A DNA stretch of 64,000 nucleotides, taken from DTU019 sp050949825. GTDB lineage: Bacteria; Bacillota; Syntrophomonadia; Syntrophomonadales; Syntrophomonadaceae. The notes beneath the pieces were generated by a model. That model had not been told where the DNA came from. It made no database searches and was given only the letters and a program-made list of their open reading frames with translations. The DNA is taken from assembly GCA_050949825.1 (NCBI GenBank), contig JBMNGL010000003.1, positions 62,001 to 126,000 of the forward strand, written 5' to 3'. Both the position numbers and the translations under genes were made by a program. Each line of letters begins with the position of its first letter. The first letter of the stretch is position 1. Positions 40,674 to 49,481 of the stretch are shown piece after piece.

Positions 40674-41708
40674 ATGGATTGGGATTCTAACAAGAGCATT
40701 AAAAACAGTGTGCTGGAGGCGGTTGGGTACACCCCCTTAATTCGTCTGAATCGAGTGGGGGCGGAGGTGAATGCCGACATTTGCGTGAAATTGGAATTCG
40801 TCAATCCCAGCGGGAGTCTTAAGGATCGCATTGTGGCGGCTATTGTGGAAGAGGCGGAAGCGCGTGGCGAGCTTAAACCCGGGATGATCCTGTTGGAAGG
40901 CACCACCGGCAATACCGGCATTGCGACGGCTATGGTTGGAGCGGCCAAGGGCTACAAGGTTATTATTGTCATGCCCGAAGGCATGACCGAAGAACGCAAA
41001 AAAACCATTCGCACCTACGGTGCCGAACTGGTCCTGACCCCTGGCGCCGAAACGGATGTGGATTTGGTGTTAGAAGAGGTACACCGCCTCAAGGCACATT
41101 ACGGTGATCAGGTGTTTCAAATTGGCCAGTTTTCCCGCCCCGATAATGTGCTGGCCCACTATGAGCGTACCGGTCCGGAGATCTGGGAACAGACCCAGGG
41201 CCAGGTAGATGTTTTCATTATGTGTCAGGGTACTGGAGGCACAGTTACTGGTAATGCCAAGTACCTGAAGGGGAAAAATCCTGATATTAAGGTTTTCATT
41301 TCTGAACCTGAGGATTCCCCCATCCTTGCTCGTGGACGCATTGGCCAGCATAAGGTGCAGGGCATTGCTGACGGCCTCATCCCTGAGATATTGGATTTGC
41401 AGTATGTGGATGGCATCGTCCTGGTAAGCTCCGATCAGGCCATGGAGACCGCCCGGCAATTAGCCGCCCGGGAGGGCATTTTCTGCGGCCCCTCCTCCGG
41501 CATCAATGTGGCTGCAGCTTTGAAGGTTGCCCAGGCCTATCCGGATCGCAAATGCATCGCGACCATTATCAATGACAATGGGCTGCGCTACCTTTCCACC
41601 GAGCTATGCGGCGCCCCGGCGGAGCGCACCTTGCTGGAACGGGAATATGCCTTGTCTGCTGAGGATTTGGATAAACTGGCACAGTATGATTTTGAGGTCA
41701 TCGTCTAA
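40674..41708 (+). CDS. cysK: Cysteine synthase family PLP enzyme
   Basis: A 344-residue fold-type II PLP enzyme. It has the lysine motif N-P-S-G-S-L-K-D-R near residue 45, the substrate loop E-G-T-T-G-N-T-G-I-A and the phosphate-binding G-T-G-G-T-V-T-G. It makes cysteine from O-acetylserine and sulfide, or acts as a cystathionine beta-synthase-like enzyme; the C-terminal 30 residues are longer than in E. coli CysK. GGAGG 6 bases ahead selects the ATG at 40674. A strong terminator follows. Confidence 0.88.
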   Translation: MDWDSNKSIKNSVLEAVGYTPLIRLNRVGAEVNADICVKLEFVNPSGSLKDRIVAAIVEEAEARGELKPGMILLEGTTGNTGIATAMVGAAKGYKVIIVMPEGMTEERKKTIRTYGAELVLTPGAETDVDLVLEEVHRLKAHYGDQVFQIGQFSRPDNVLAHYERTGPEIWEQTQGQVDVFIMCQGTGGTVTGNAKYLKGKNPDIKVFISEPEDSPILARGRIGQHKVQGIADGLIPEILDLQYVDGIVLVSSDQAMETARQLAAREGIFCGPSSGINVAAALKVAQAYPDRKCIATIINDNGLRYLSTELCGAPAERTLLEREYALSAEDLDKLAQYDFEVIV

Positions 41709-41741
41709 AGAACCAACCAGGTTTCAATTAGTCAATAAGAT

Positions 41742-41797
41742 CGAGTGGGTGATGTTGCTCTAGTAAGCTAGAGCAACATCACCCTCGTTTATTTTTT
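41742..41797 (+). terminator. Rho-independent terminator after cysK
   Basis: A perfect 17-bp stem (GGGTGATGTTGCTCTAG, TAAG loop, CTAGAGCAACATCACCC) followed by TCGTTTATTTTTT. Confidence 0.93.
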
Positions 41798-41967
41798 CCC
41801 CAATCGACTGGAAACAACAGTCTATTGGAGGGAAATGTCCAGAGAACCACAGGATATCCCCCGGGCAGAGGAGGTGTGCCTTGGAAACCCAGGAATATTG
41901 CTGATATACTGGTAAAGGTCGGAACACCATGAGGGAGCAGAATTATAATAAAAAGGATTAGTGGAAA

Positions 41968-44343
41968 ATGGAATTAATGAAGCGCAGTAATTTTATAGCA
42001 GTTGTCCTCTGGATATTGTCGGTAACGTTTTCAACCGGTTTTACATATCAGCCCGGCATAGGGTATGTGTATTATGAGACCAAATCGGAAATTTATCATA
42101 ACGCTACTTATCACGAACAATTGGCGGGGCATAATGTCAACGGAATTGAGCGGGCCTATTTTGTCAATGCGGATACCCAAAACACCGATTTAAAGCCCTA
42201 TGTTTTCGAAGGTGAAGTCACCGCAACCTATACTATGAATACCATGATGAGCATTTTGGAGAACCAGGGCTACACTGTAATAGCGGGAATCAACGGAGAT
42301 ATTTATGACATGGGCACTGGCACTCCCAAGGGACTGACCATTCATGACGGGAAAATCAAAACTTCCGGATATGCTCCGCAATATGTGATATGCTTCGACG
42401 AGAACGGTGCCGCTTCTTTGGAAAAGGTAAATCTGAGATATACATTGCAGGGAACCATCAACGTTCCCAGCGTAGTTGTTACAGATACTACCCAACCGCC
42501 AGATTCGACCGAGTCAGCAGATCCTGTCCCCCTGCCGCAGATGGTTTACACACCCACAGAATATAATGCGGATATCGGCCATTTTAACGTTCCGCACGGT
42601 GAGTCCAAGGCTTTGCATTTGTATAACCGCCAATATGCATCCTCCACCAAAACCTGGGAAACTTCTGTTGAGGTAGTATTGGATGCGGTTTCGCTGGAAA
42701 ATGCGGAACTGCAGGTGGGGGGTACGATCACCGCCACTGTGGCCGAAGTCAGAAACGGTAATTACGATACGCCCATCGGTGACAGTCAACTGGTACTATC
42801 AACAGTGGGTGATTCGGCCTGTGCGGTACAGCTGGCTCAGCTGATTCCCGGAAGCCAGGTGGAGATTTCCGTATACGATGAAAACGGCGGCAACCTGTCC
42901 TACAGCCAGGAAGCGATCGGTGTAAACCACGTGCTTTACGATAAGGGTCAATATGTTTCCAGCGGAACCACCTTGCATCCGAGAACCGTCATCGGTATCA
43001 AACCGGACGGAACCCTTATGCTGTATGTGCTGGATGGCAGACAGCCGGGTTTTTCGGAAGGTCTGGGCCTGACCGACGTGGCCATGCACCTGATTGATCT
43101 GGGTTGCAGCACGGTGGTGAATATGGACGGAGGCGGCTCTACAGTCATGGCGGTGAGGGCGGGAGGAATGGATTCCCGGGCAGTTGCCAAGAATTCTCCT
43201 TCCGGCCCAACCCAGAGAAAAACAACCAACGGCCTCTTTTTGATATACGACCAACGTGGGGATTCCAAGGCAGAGCATTTGCATACTTATCCAAGTCAGC
43301 CGCTTGCCATGCCGGGGGCGGATGTTCAACTGAAGACTAACGCGACCAACCATAGATATGAGCCGGTTCCATTGAGAAAAAGTGTAGCATACAGCGTTGA
43401 TCCCGATTCGGGCGGCTCCGTTGACCCCAACGGCCTATTTACCGCTGGAAACGCCATTGGAACTGCCGTGATTGAAGTGCAAAGCGGAAATCTGAGTACA
43501 ACCGCCCGGGTTGAGATTCAAAATAATATAACCTTTACACCCAGTGTGCAGAATCTGCTGATTGATCCGGGGGAACGCTTCGACATCAATGTAAGCGCCC
43601 AATACGGGTATGCTCCGATTGCAAGCAAGGACAGCCTATTTATCTGGAGCTGCGATCCTAACATCGGTACGATCGATGAGAACGGACTCTTTCAAGCCAC
43701 GCCCGGATCCGGAATATCCGGCAATATCTATGTAGCATACAACGGTGTACAACAGGCCATACCCGTTCAGGTCGGCCCTGCCAGCATTGATTTTGCGGAC
43801 ACCAAATCACATTGGGCCAGAGACTATATCGGGAAGCTGGCAGCATGGGGAATCGTAAATGGAATGGGCAACAATTACTATTTGCCGGATGATTCTCTCA
43901 CCAGAGCTCAGTTCCTGACCATGCTGGCAAATACGGTCGAGGGCTTAGACGTAACCCAGGCTATGCCGGCGGACTTTAAGGACGTACCCGCTGCGGAATG
44001 GTACTATAATTATGTCAACTGGGGTTTTGAAAAAGGAATTGTACGAGGAATGGATAATATTACCTTTGCCCCCAGTGCCCCGATAAGCAGAGAGCAAATG
44101 GCGACCATGCTGGATAATTTCACTCACAGTATCGACTTAATTCTTCCACAAACGAATACGGGAATTGCCTTTACGGACAGTGCGAAGATCAATCCTTGGG
44201 CTGCCGACTCTGTGAAAAAGATCGTATCCTCAGGCCTCATGGGCGGATATCCGGAAGGGACTTATAAACCGCAGGGGAATGCAACCCGGGCAGAAGCCGC
44301 AACCGTTATCTATAAACTGATCATGACACAGGATAAGCACTAG
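41968..44343 (+). CDS. Exported phosphodiester glycosidase (NAGPA domain) with three SLH domains
   Basis: A 791-residue secreted protein. It has a signal peptide (about 1-26, basic then hydrophobic), a NAGPA/DUF2233 phosphodiester glycosidase domain (about 60-430, with A-G-I-N-G-D-I-Y and V-V-N-M-D-G-G-G-S-T-V-M), a middle region of about 170 residues with Ig-like beta pattern, and three C-terminal SLH repeats (about 610-790, each with F-x-D and an R-A-Q/R-E-Q/R-A-E box). SLH domains hold it to secondary wall polymer. NAGPA proteins cleave sugar-1-phosphodiesters; the bacterial substrate is probably a wall or exopolysaccharide. The codon mix looks somewhat richer in A/T than its neighbours. 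It is a single-gene unit with its own terminator. Confidence 0.88.
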   Translation: MELMKRSNFIAVVLWILSVTFSTGFTYQPGIGYVYYETKSEIYHNATYHEQLAGHNVNGIERAYFVNADTQNTDLKPYVFEGEVTATYTMNTMMSILENQGYTVIAGINGDIYDMGTGTPKGLTIHDGKIKTSGYAPQYVICFDENGAASLEKVNLRYTLQGTINVPSVVVTDTTQPPDSTESADPVPLPQMVYTPTEYNADIGHFNVPHGESKALHLYNRQYASSTKTWETSVEVVLDAVSLENAELQVGGTITATVAEVRNGNYDTPIGDSQLVLSTVGDSACAVQLAQLIPGSQVEISVYDENGGNLSYSQEAIGVNHVLYDKGQYVSSGTTLHPRTVIGIKPDGTLMLYVLDGRQPGFSEGLGLTDVAMHLIDLGCSTVVNMDGGGSTVMAVRAGGMDSRAVAKNSPSGPTQRKTTNGLFLIYDQRGDSKAEHLHTYPSQPLAMPGADVQLKTNATNHRYEPVPLRKSVAYSVDPDSGGSVDPNGLFTAGNAIGTAVIEVQSGNLSTTARVEIQNNITFTPSVQNLLIDPGERFDINVSAQYGYAPIASKDSLFIWSCDPNIGTIDENGLFQATPGSGISGNIYVAYNGVQQAIPVQVGPASIDFADTKSHWARDYIGKLAAWGIVNGMGNNYYLPDDSLTRAQFLTMLANTVEGLDVTQAMPADFKDVPAAEWYYNYVNWGFEKGIVRGMDNITFAPSAPISREQMATMLDNFTHSIDLILPQTNTGIAFTDSAKINPWAADSVKKIVSSGLMGGYPEGTYKPQGNATRAEAATVIYKLIMTQDKH

Positions 44344-44348
44344 ATTCA

Positions 44349-44483
44349 GGGGACGATTGTTGAAAGGGTTCAATCGAAAATTTTGAGCAGTAATTGTTTA
44401 AGGCTCAACTACCAGCTTTAATCCGATGGTTGAGCCTTTTTTATGCGTAAAACTTCCGATTGACCCCTTTAAGAACCGTCCCC
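44349..44483. repeat. REP-like inverted repeat enclosing a terminator
   Basis: GGGGACGATTGTTGAAAGGG, then TTCAATCG (44349-44376), and an imperfect complement, CGATTGACCCCTTTAAGAAC, then CGTCCCC (44457-44483), flank a terminator hairpin. The right end contains the same GAACCGTCCCC core seen twice at the end of yqfD. It abuts the proA stop codon. The layout suits a small non-autonomous REP or MITE unit. Confidence 0.6.
44399..44444 (+). terminator. Terminator of the SLH glycosidase gene
   Basis: AAGGCTCAAC, a loop of about 20 bases and GTTGAGCCTT followed by TTTTAT. It lies 56 bases after the stop codon. Confidence 0.85.
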
Positions 44484-44485
44484 GG

Positions 44486-45748
44486 CTATTCCCTTACCTG
44501 ACCATCGCCGTAGACGATGAATTTGATGGTGGTCAATTCGGTGAGGCCCATGGGGCCGCGGGCATGGAGCTTTTGAGTGCTGATGCCCATTTCGGCGCCA
44601 AAGCCGAACACACCGCCATCTGTAAAGCGGGTGGAGGCGTTGGCGTATACCGCCGCAGCATCAACAGCCGCCATGAAGCGCCGCACATGGCCGTAATTCT
44701 CACTGACAATAGCCTCACTATGCCCGGTGCCATAGGTGTTGATATGGTTGATGGCTTCTTCCACATCATCGACCATTTTGACCGCCAGGATCAAGTCCAG
44801 GTATTCCTCACTCCAATCCTCTTCAGTGGCCGCCTGGAGTCCTTCAATTATGGAGCGGGAGCGTTCGCAAGCGCGGATCTGAACCCCGGCTTGCTGCAAT
44901 TGGGGCAGCATCACAGGCAGGAAAACCGGCGCCACTTTGGTGTGCACCAGGAGGGTTTCCGCGGCATTGCATACCGATGGACGCTGCACCTTGGCATTGT
45001 ACACAATGGGCACGGCTTTTTTGATATCAGCATACTCATCGACATAAACATGGCAGTTGCCCATGCCGGTCATGATCACCGGCACACTGGCATTTTCCAC
45101 CACTGCTTGCTTAAGCCCCTTGCCTCCCCGGGGTATTAAAACATCCAGGGTGTCATGCATTTTCATCATGAAGACCGCTGCTTCTCTATCCTCACTGTCC
45201 ACCAGTTCGATAGCCCCTTCCGGAATGCCCTGACTGCAGGCGGCAGCAGCTATTACCTCAGCAATGGCACGGTTGGAATTGAGGGCTTCTTCTCCCCCCC
45301 GCAGCAAAATGGCATTGCCTGATTTTAAGCATAATCCGGCCGCATCAGCGGTTACATTGGGACGAGATTCATAAATGATGCCAATTACTCCGATAGGAGT
45401 CCGAATGCGTCCTACTTCCAGACCATTCGGGCGGCGGGTCATACCTAAAACCTCTCCCACCGGATCCGGGAGGGCGGCAATTTCACGCAAGCCCTGGGCC
45501 ATATCGGCTACCCGTTTCTCATCCAGGGCCAGCCTTTCCAGCAAGGCGGCGGTCAGTCCCGCCTGCCGCCCCTTTTCCAAATCCATGGCGTTGGCCGCTA
45601 TTATCCGGACCTGATTGGCTTGCAGGGCATCAGCCATGGCATAAAGGGCTTTATTCTTAACCGTTGTAGAAGCCGTAGCCAGAAACCGGGAGGCTTTTTT
45701 GGCCCGCTGACCCTGTTCCATTAGCGTTCTTTTAAGGTTTTCATCCAT
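44486..45748 (-). CDS. proA: Glutamate-5-semialdehyde dehydrogenase (gamma-glutamyl phosphate reductase)
   Basis: ProA reduces gamma-glutamyl phosphate with NADPH in proline synthesis. The 420-residue protein is of the usual length and has I-G-I-I-Y-E-S-R-P-N-V-T, L-I-P-R-G-G-K-G-L, the catalytic cysteine in R-P-S-V-C-N-A-A-E-T-L and F-G-F-G-A-E-M-G-I-S-T. The ATG at 45748 follows an AGGAGTGATC site; the open frame extends to 45796. It lies 32 bases after proB. Confidence 0.96.
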   Translation of the reverse strand: MDENLKRTLMEQGQRAKKASRFLATASTTVKNKALYAMADALQANQVRIIAANAMDLEKGRQAGLTAALLERLALDEKRVADMAQGLREIAALPDPVGEVLGMTRRPNGLEVGRIRTPIGVIGIIYESRPNVTADAAGLCLKSGNAILLRGGEEALNSNRAIAEVIAAAACSQGIPEGAIELVDSEDREAAVFMMKMHDTLDVLIPRGGKGLKQAVVENASVPVIMTGMGNCHVYVDEYADIKKAVPIVYNAKVQRPSVCNAAETLLVHTKVAPVFLPVMLPQLQQAGVQIRACERSRSIIEGLQAATEEDWSEEYLDLILAVKMVDDVEEAINHINTYGTGHSEAIVSENYGHVRRFMAAVDAAAVYANASTRFTDGGVFGFGAEMGISTQKLHARGPMGLTELTTIKFIVYGDGQVRE

Positions 45749-45780
45749 TGATTCGATCACTCCTAACCTCACCAATAAAC

Positions 45781-46908
45781 CTATCGCACCACCCACAGGT
45801 TGTTGCGGTGAATCACTTCATCATAGTCTTTTTCTCCCAGTATATGTTCGATATCGGTGCTCCTTTTCCCTGCGATTAAACGGATTTCTCCGGCACTGTA
45901 GTGCACAATGCCGCGGGCAATCTCTGTGCCTGAGGGCGTACTCACCCCCACCACTGCCCCACGCTCAAACTCGCCCGTGACAGCAGTGATGCCGGAAGCC
46001 AGCAGGCTGCGTCCTTTCCTGGTTAAAGCGGCAGCGGCGCCTTCATCCACCTCAATAGAACCTTGCACCAGGCTGCCAAAGGCCAGCCATTTTTCACGGG
46101 CATGCATTTTCCCTTCCCGGGGCACAAACAGGGTGCCCACTTCCTCGCCTGCTGCCACCCGTCGAATCACGTTCTCTTCAGCACTGTTGGCAATAACCAT
46201 GGGGATTCCCGAGGCCATACAGACCCGTGCCGCTTTCAGCTTGGTGAACATGCCCCCACTGGCAAAGCCGCTGCCCCGGTTATGTGAAGACTCCTCCATT
46301 TCGCGGCTGATCTCCGTAACCCGCGTCAGCAAATGGGCATCACTGTTTGAGCGGGGATCGACATTATACAATCCATTGACATCAGAGAGAATGATTAACA
46401 AGTCCGCATCCACCAACCCTGCCACCAGGGCGGAGAGGGTATCATTGTCGCCGAACTTGATTTCCTCAACCGCCACGGTATCGTTTTCATTGATAATGGG
46501 GATAACCTCCATGTTCAGTATGGCCAGGAGGGCATTGGTGGCGTTTAAGTAGCGGATGCGCTCATCAAAGTCACCCCGAGTCAGCAATACCTGGGCCACG
46601 GTTTGATTGTATTCTGAAAACAGCTTCTCGTAGAGCTGCATCAAGGCCCCTTGCCCTACAGCTGCCAGGGCCTGTTTTTCCGGAATGGTCTTGGGGATCT
46701 TCTTTAAGCCCATACGATTGGCTCCTACCCCAATGGCACCCGAACTGACCAGGATAACCTCCAGGTCGCGGTTGCGCAGGTCAGCCATCTCTCGCACCAG
46801 TTGCTCTATCCGACCCAGATTGAGCTTGCCGTTGGCATAGGTTAGGGTGCTGGTGCCGACCTTGATAACAATCCGGCGCGCAATCGCCAGTTTTTTGCGT
46901 TTATTCAC
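45781..46908 (-). CDS. proB: Glutamate 5-kinase
   Basis: ProB phosphorylates glutamate, the first and feedback-inhibited step of proline synthesis. The 375-residue protein has an amino-acid kinase domain (V-I-K-V-G-T-S-T-L near residue 14, S-S-G-A-I-G-V-G, G-S-G-F-A-S-G-G-M) and a C-terminal PUA domain (G-A-V-V-G-V-S-T-P-S-G). It starts at GTG 46908. It is in the rplU-obgE-proB-proA run, an arrangement common in Clostridia. Confidence 0.96.
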   Translation of the reverse strand: MNKRKKLAIARRIVIKVGTSTLTYANGKLNLGRIEQLVREMADLRNRDLEVILVSSGAIGVGANRMGLKKIPKTIPEKQALAAVGQGALMQLYEKLFSEYNQTVAQVLLTRGDFDERIRYLNATNALLAILNMEVIPIINENDTVAVEEIKFGDNDTLSALVAGLVDADLLIILSDVNGLYNVDPRSNSDAHLLTRVTEISREMEESSHNRGSGFASGGMFTKLKAARVCMASGIPMVIANSAEENVIRRVAAGEEVGTLFVPREGKMHAREKWLAFGSLVQGSIEVDEGAAAALTRKGRSLLASGITAVTGEFERGAVVGVSTPSGTEIARGIVHYSAGEIRLIAGKRSTDIEHILGEKDYDEVIHRNNLWVVR

Positions 46909-47039
46909 TCCCGAACACTTCCTGTAGCTTTATTTTCACGGCATCTCCGGCCTTGTCTCCCCTGTTCATGCCGCTGCCTCAAATTTCCCCTGTCAGACAA
47001 ACAGGAAGCAAAAGCTCCCATCCCTTTTGGTATTCTGTT

Positions 47040-48302
47040 TTACTCGCTGTAATCGAACTCCATATCTTTGATACGCACGGTATCGCCTTCTTTAATACCC
47101 TGCGCTTTCAAGGCGTCTTCCAGTCCCATGCGGTTTATGGTGCGTTGAAACCTCTGCAGGCCCTCGTCAGTGCTAAAATTGGTCATCGTTAAGAGCTTTT
47201 CAATACGATTGCCGGTGACCACATAAACCCCATCGATAATGGTAATGGTAAAGGGGGCTTCTTCAACAAAACGTGTCACCACAACTTCTTCCACTTCCTC
47301 AACTTCCGGCCTCGGCGTATCCTGTAGCAGTCGGTATACCCGCTCTATTAATTCCGCGACTCCCAGTCCCGTTACCGCAGATATAAACATAAGCTCATCC
47401 CCAAACGCCTCCTGCAAGCGGGTCCGGTTTTCCACCGCCCGGGGCAGATCCATTTTATTGGCTACTATTAAGGCGGGGCGCTGCAGCAGTTGGGAATTAT
47501 GACTGCCCAGTTCATGGCGCAGGGTCTGGTAGTCCTGAAGAACATCACGACCATCGGTTTCAGCAGCATCCAGAATATATAGCAACACCCGGGTTCTCTC
47601 AATATGACGCAGAAAGCCGTGTCCCAGCCCGGCCCCTTCATGAGCCCCGGCAATTAAACCGGGTATATCCGCCACCACAAAGCTGTCACGCTCACGGGTT
47701 TCCACTACCCCCAGGTTGGGTGTCAAGGTGGTGAAAGGATAATCCGCAATCTTAGGACGGGCTGCCGAGATCCGGGAAATCAAGGTTGATTTGCCGGCAT
47801 TGGGGAAACCTACCAGACCGACATCAGCCAAAAGCTTCAACTCCATGAGGAGCCATCTTTCCTCCCCGGGTTCGCCGTTTTCAGCAATGGTCGGAGCGCG
47901 GTTGACAGAAGTGGAAAAACGCGCATTGCCACGACCGCCCCGTCCCCCCTGAGCAACCAGGGCTTGCTGACCGTGTGTGGTCAGGTCAGCTATGATGTCC
48001 CCGCTATCCGCATCCTTGACCAGGGTGCCGACCGGCACCCGCACCAACAGATCCTGTCCCCAGGCGCCATGCATGTTTTTCCCCTGGCCGTGCTGTCCAC
48101 GGGCAGCCTTAAAATGGCGATTATATCTAAAATCAATCAGGGTGCGCAAACCCTCGTCAGCCTGGAATATAACATTGCCGCCGCGGCCGCCATCGCCGCC
48201 CGCAGGACCTCCCTGGGGCACATATTTCTCGCGGCGGAAGGCAATGATGCCGTTGCCGCCGTCGCCGCCTTTTACATACACCCGGGCCTCATCTAAGAAC
48301 AT
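47040..48302 (-). CDS. obgE: GTPase ObgE/CgtA
   Basis: Obg is an essential GTPase acting in 50S assembly and stress and sporulation signalling. The 420-residue protein has the glycine-rich Obg domain (about 1-155; G-G-D-G-G-N-G-I, G-G-P-A-G-G-D-G-G-R-G-G-N), the G domain (V-G-F-P-N-A-G-K-S-T-L, D-I-P-G-L-I, N-K-M-D) and the OCT C-terminal domain found in Gram-positive members. It starts 4 bases after the spo0B-like gene, as in Bacillus spo0B-obg. Confidence 0.97.
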   Translation of the reverse strand: MFLDEARVYVKGGDGGNGIIAFRREKYVPQGGPAGGDGGRGGNVIFQADEGLRTLIDFRYNRHFKAARGQHGQGKNMHGAWGQDLLVRVPVGTLVKDADSGDIIADLTTHGQQALVAQGGRGGRGNARFSTSVNRAPTIAENGEPGEERWLLMELKLLADVGLVGFPNAGKSTLISRISAARPKIADYPFTTLTPNLGVVETRERDSFVVADIPGLIAGAHEGAGLGHGFLRHIERTRVLLYILDAAETDGRDVLQDYQTLRHELGSHNSQLLQRPALIVANKMDLPRAVENRTRLQEAFGDELMFISAVTGLGVAELIERVYRLLQDTPRPEVEEVEEVVVTRFVEEAPFTITIIDGVYVVTGNRIEKLLTMTNFSTDEGLQRFQRTINRMGLEDALKAQGIKEGDTVRIKDMEFDYSE

Positions 48303-48306
48303 GATT

Positions 48307-48756
48307 TCACTCCTCTATTTGCACCCGCACTTCCCTGCCCAAACCCGGCCCAAAGAGCACCACCTGGCCTTTGCCTTCTTTGGCTGTCATGGTAGCATAA
48401 ACCAGGGGGTCTTCTGCGGTACAGAAGGATGCCTCCCCGGCCAATCGTTTCAGGCTGCGATACGGCTCTTGACCTTGTTCAAATACGGCATGGGAATCCA
48501 TCTGACAATTTCTATATCTTAGTATGACTCCTAAATCACCGCACAATAATAATTGTTCATAAAAGTAAAGGGCGGCTTCGGCCGAAAGCTGCTCAAATAG
48601 CAGGCGGTCTTCCCTGTGCTGTTCAACCAGGGTCTGCATATATCGCCGGGCCAGATCCGGTTTACCCAAATCAATATATCCCATCATGACCTGTAGCTGG
48701 TTGTCGTAATCATGCCGCAATATGCTCAACAGGTTCACCATTCGCTCTGCTTCCAT
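48307..48756 (-). CDS. Spo0B-like sporulation phosphotransferase / histidine-kinase-like helical protein
   Basis: A 149-residue protein with a Spo0B-type helical hairpin: I-L-R-H-D-Y-D-N-Q-L-Q-V-M-M-G-Y-I-D-L-G-K at about residues 9-29, containing the phospho-accepting histidine of the R-H-D motif, then a second helix and a degenerate kinase-like C-terminus. In Bacillus, Spo0B relays phosphate from Spo0F to Spo0A and is encoded just before obg, as here. AAGGGGG selects the ATG at 48756. Whether it takes part in a true relay here is unknown, since most Clostridia phosphorylate Spo0A directly. Confidence 0.78.
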   Translation of the reverse strand: MEAERMVNLLSILRHDYDNQLQVMMGYIDLGKPDLARRYMQTLVEQHREDRLLFEQLSAEAALYFYEQLLLCGDLGVILRYRNCQMDSHAVFEQGQEPYRSLKRLAGEASFCTAEDPLVYATMTAKEGKGQVVLFGPGLGREVRVQIEE

Positions 48757-48846
48757 AATTATCCCCCTTAAGACGTGAACTAATGATAACAAAAACCCCT
48801 GAAAAACTCCAGGGGTCTCTAAAACAGGCTATTTATGATGTTGAAT

Positions 48847-49140
48847 CTACTGCAGCGCAGTTTCCAGGGGATAAACGCTGACCTGTTTTTTATCGCGTCC
48901 TTTGCGCTCAAATTTTACCGCGCCGTCTACAACTGCGAACAAGGTATCGTCTCCGCCGATCATCACATTGGTGCCGGGGTGAATCTTGGTGCCGCGTTGT
49001 CTGACCAGAATGTTGCCGGCCTTGACAAACTGCCCGTCTGCCCTTTTCACGCCCAGGCGTTTGGAGGTGCTGTCACGTCCGTTCTTGGAACTGCCCACTC
49101 CTTTTTTATGGGCAAATAATTGCAGGTTGAATGTAAACAT
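48847..49140 (-). CDS. rpmA: 50S ribosomal protein L27 with cleavable N-terminal extension
   Basis: A 97-residue L27. The N-terminal F-T-F-N-L-Q-L-F-A-H-K-K-G segment is the Firmicutes extension that the protease Prp cuts after the phenylalanine, exposing the A-H-K-K-G end that reaches the peptidyl transferase centre. The remainder (G-V-G-S-S-K-N-G-R-D-S, R-Q-R-G-T-K-I-H-P-G) is typical. Prp is encoded immediately upstream (5 bases). Confidence 0.97.
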   Translation of the reverse strand: MFTFNLQLFAHKKGVGSSKNGRDSTSKRLGVKRADGQFVKAGNILVRQRGTKIHPGTNVMIGGDDTLFAVVDGAVKFERKGRDKKQVSVYPLETALQ

Positions 49141-49145
49141 GGTTT

Positions 49146-49481
49146 CTACCTCCTTATTCTCACTTTTACATGACCCGGGTATGCATCCTCCAGGGATAAC
49201 AAACCCGCTTCCATAGTAGATAATATCAACTGCGCCTTGTACTGGTCATCTGCGCTCAAATCCCGGGGCAGGAGGCATTCCAAAAGGTTGTCTTCTCCCT
49301 CAATCACTCTAACTTGCGGAACCTGGGATAGATGTTTCAAGAGTCCCAATACCGCGGTTTGGGAAATGGCGGAAACCCCGGCGCAATATATATCCTGGCC
49401 TTGCGGCGCATAGCCGGCATGGCCTTTGATGGAAAATGCCGCGATTCGCTCTCCTTGATACTCAATCGCTACCGTTATCAT
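49146..49481 (-). CDS. prp: Ribosomal-processing cysteine protease Prp
   Basis: Prp (YsxB) removes the N-terminal extension of L27. The 111-residue protein has the catalytic histidine motif I-K-G-H-A-G-Y-A and the catalytic cysteine in D-I-Y-C-A-G-V-S-A-I-S. The start overlaps the rplU stop by 4 bases and the gene lies between rplU and rpmA, the standard order. Confidence 0.95.
   Translation of the reverse strand: MITVAIEYQGERIAAFSIKGHAGYAPQGQDIYCAGVSAISQTAVLGLLKHLSQVPQVRVIEGEDNLLECLLPRDLSADDQYKAQLILSTMEAGLLSLEDAYPGHVKVRIRR

Noticed and set aside
44426..45139. Plus-strand open frame of 237 codons opposite proA
   Set aside because: Antisense shadow of proA; its start is inside a terminator and REP-like repeat.
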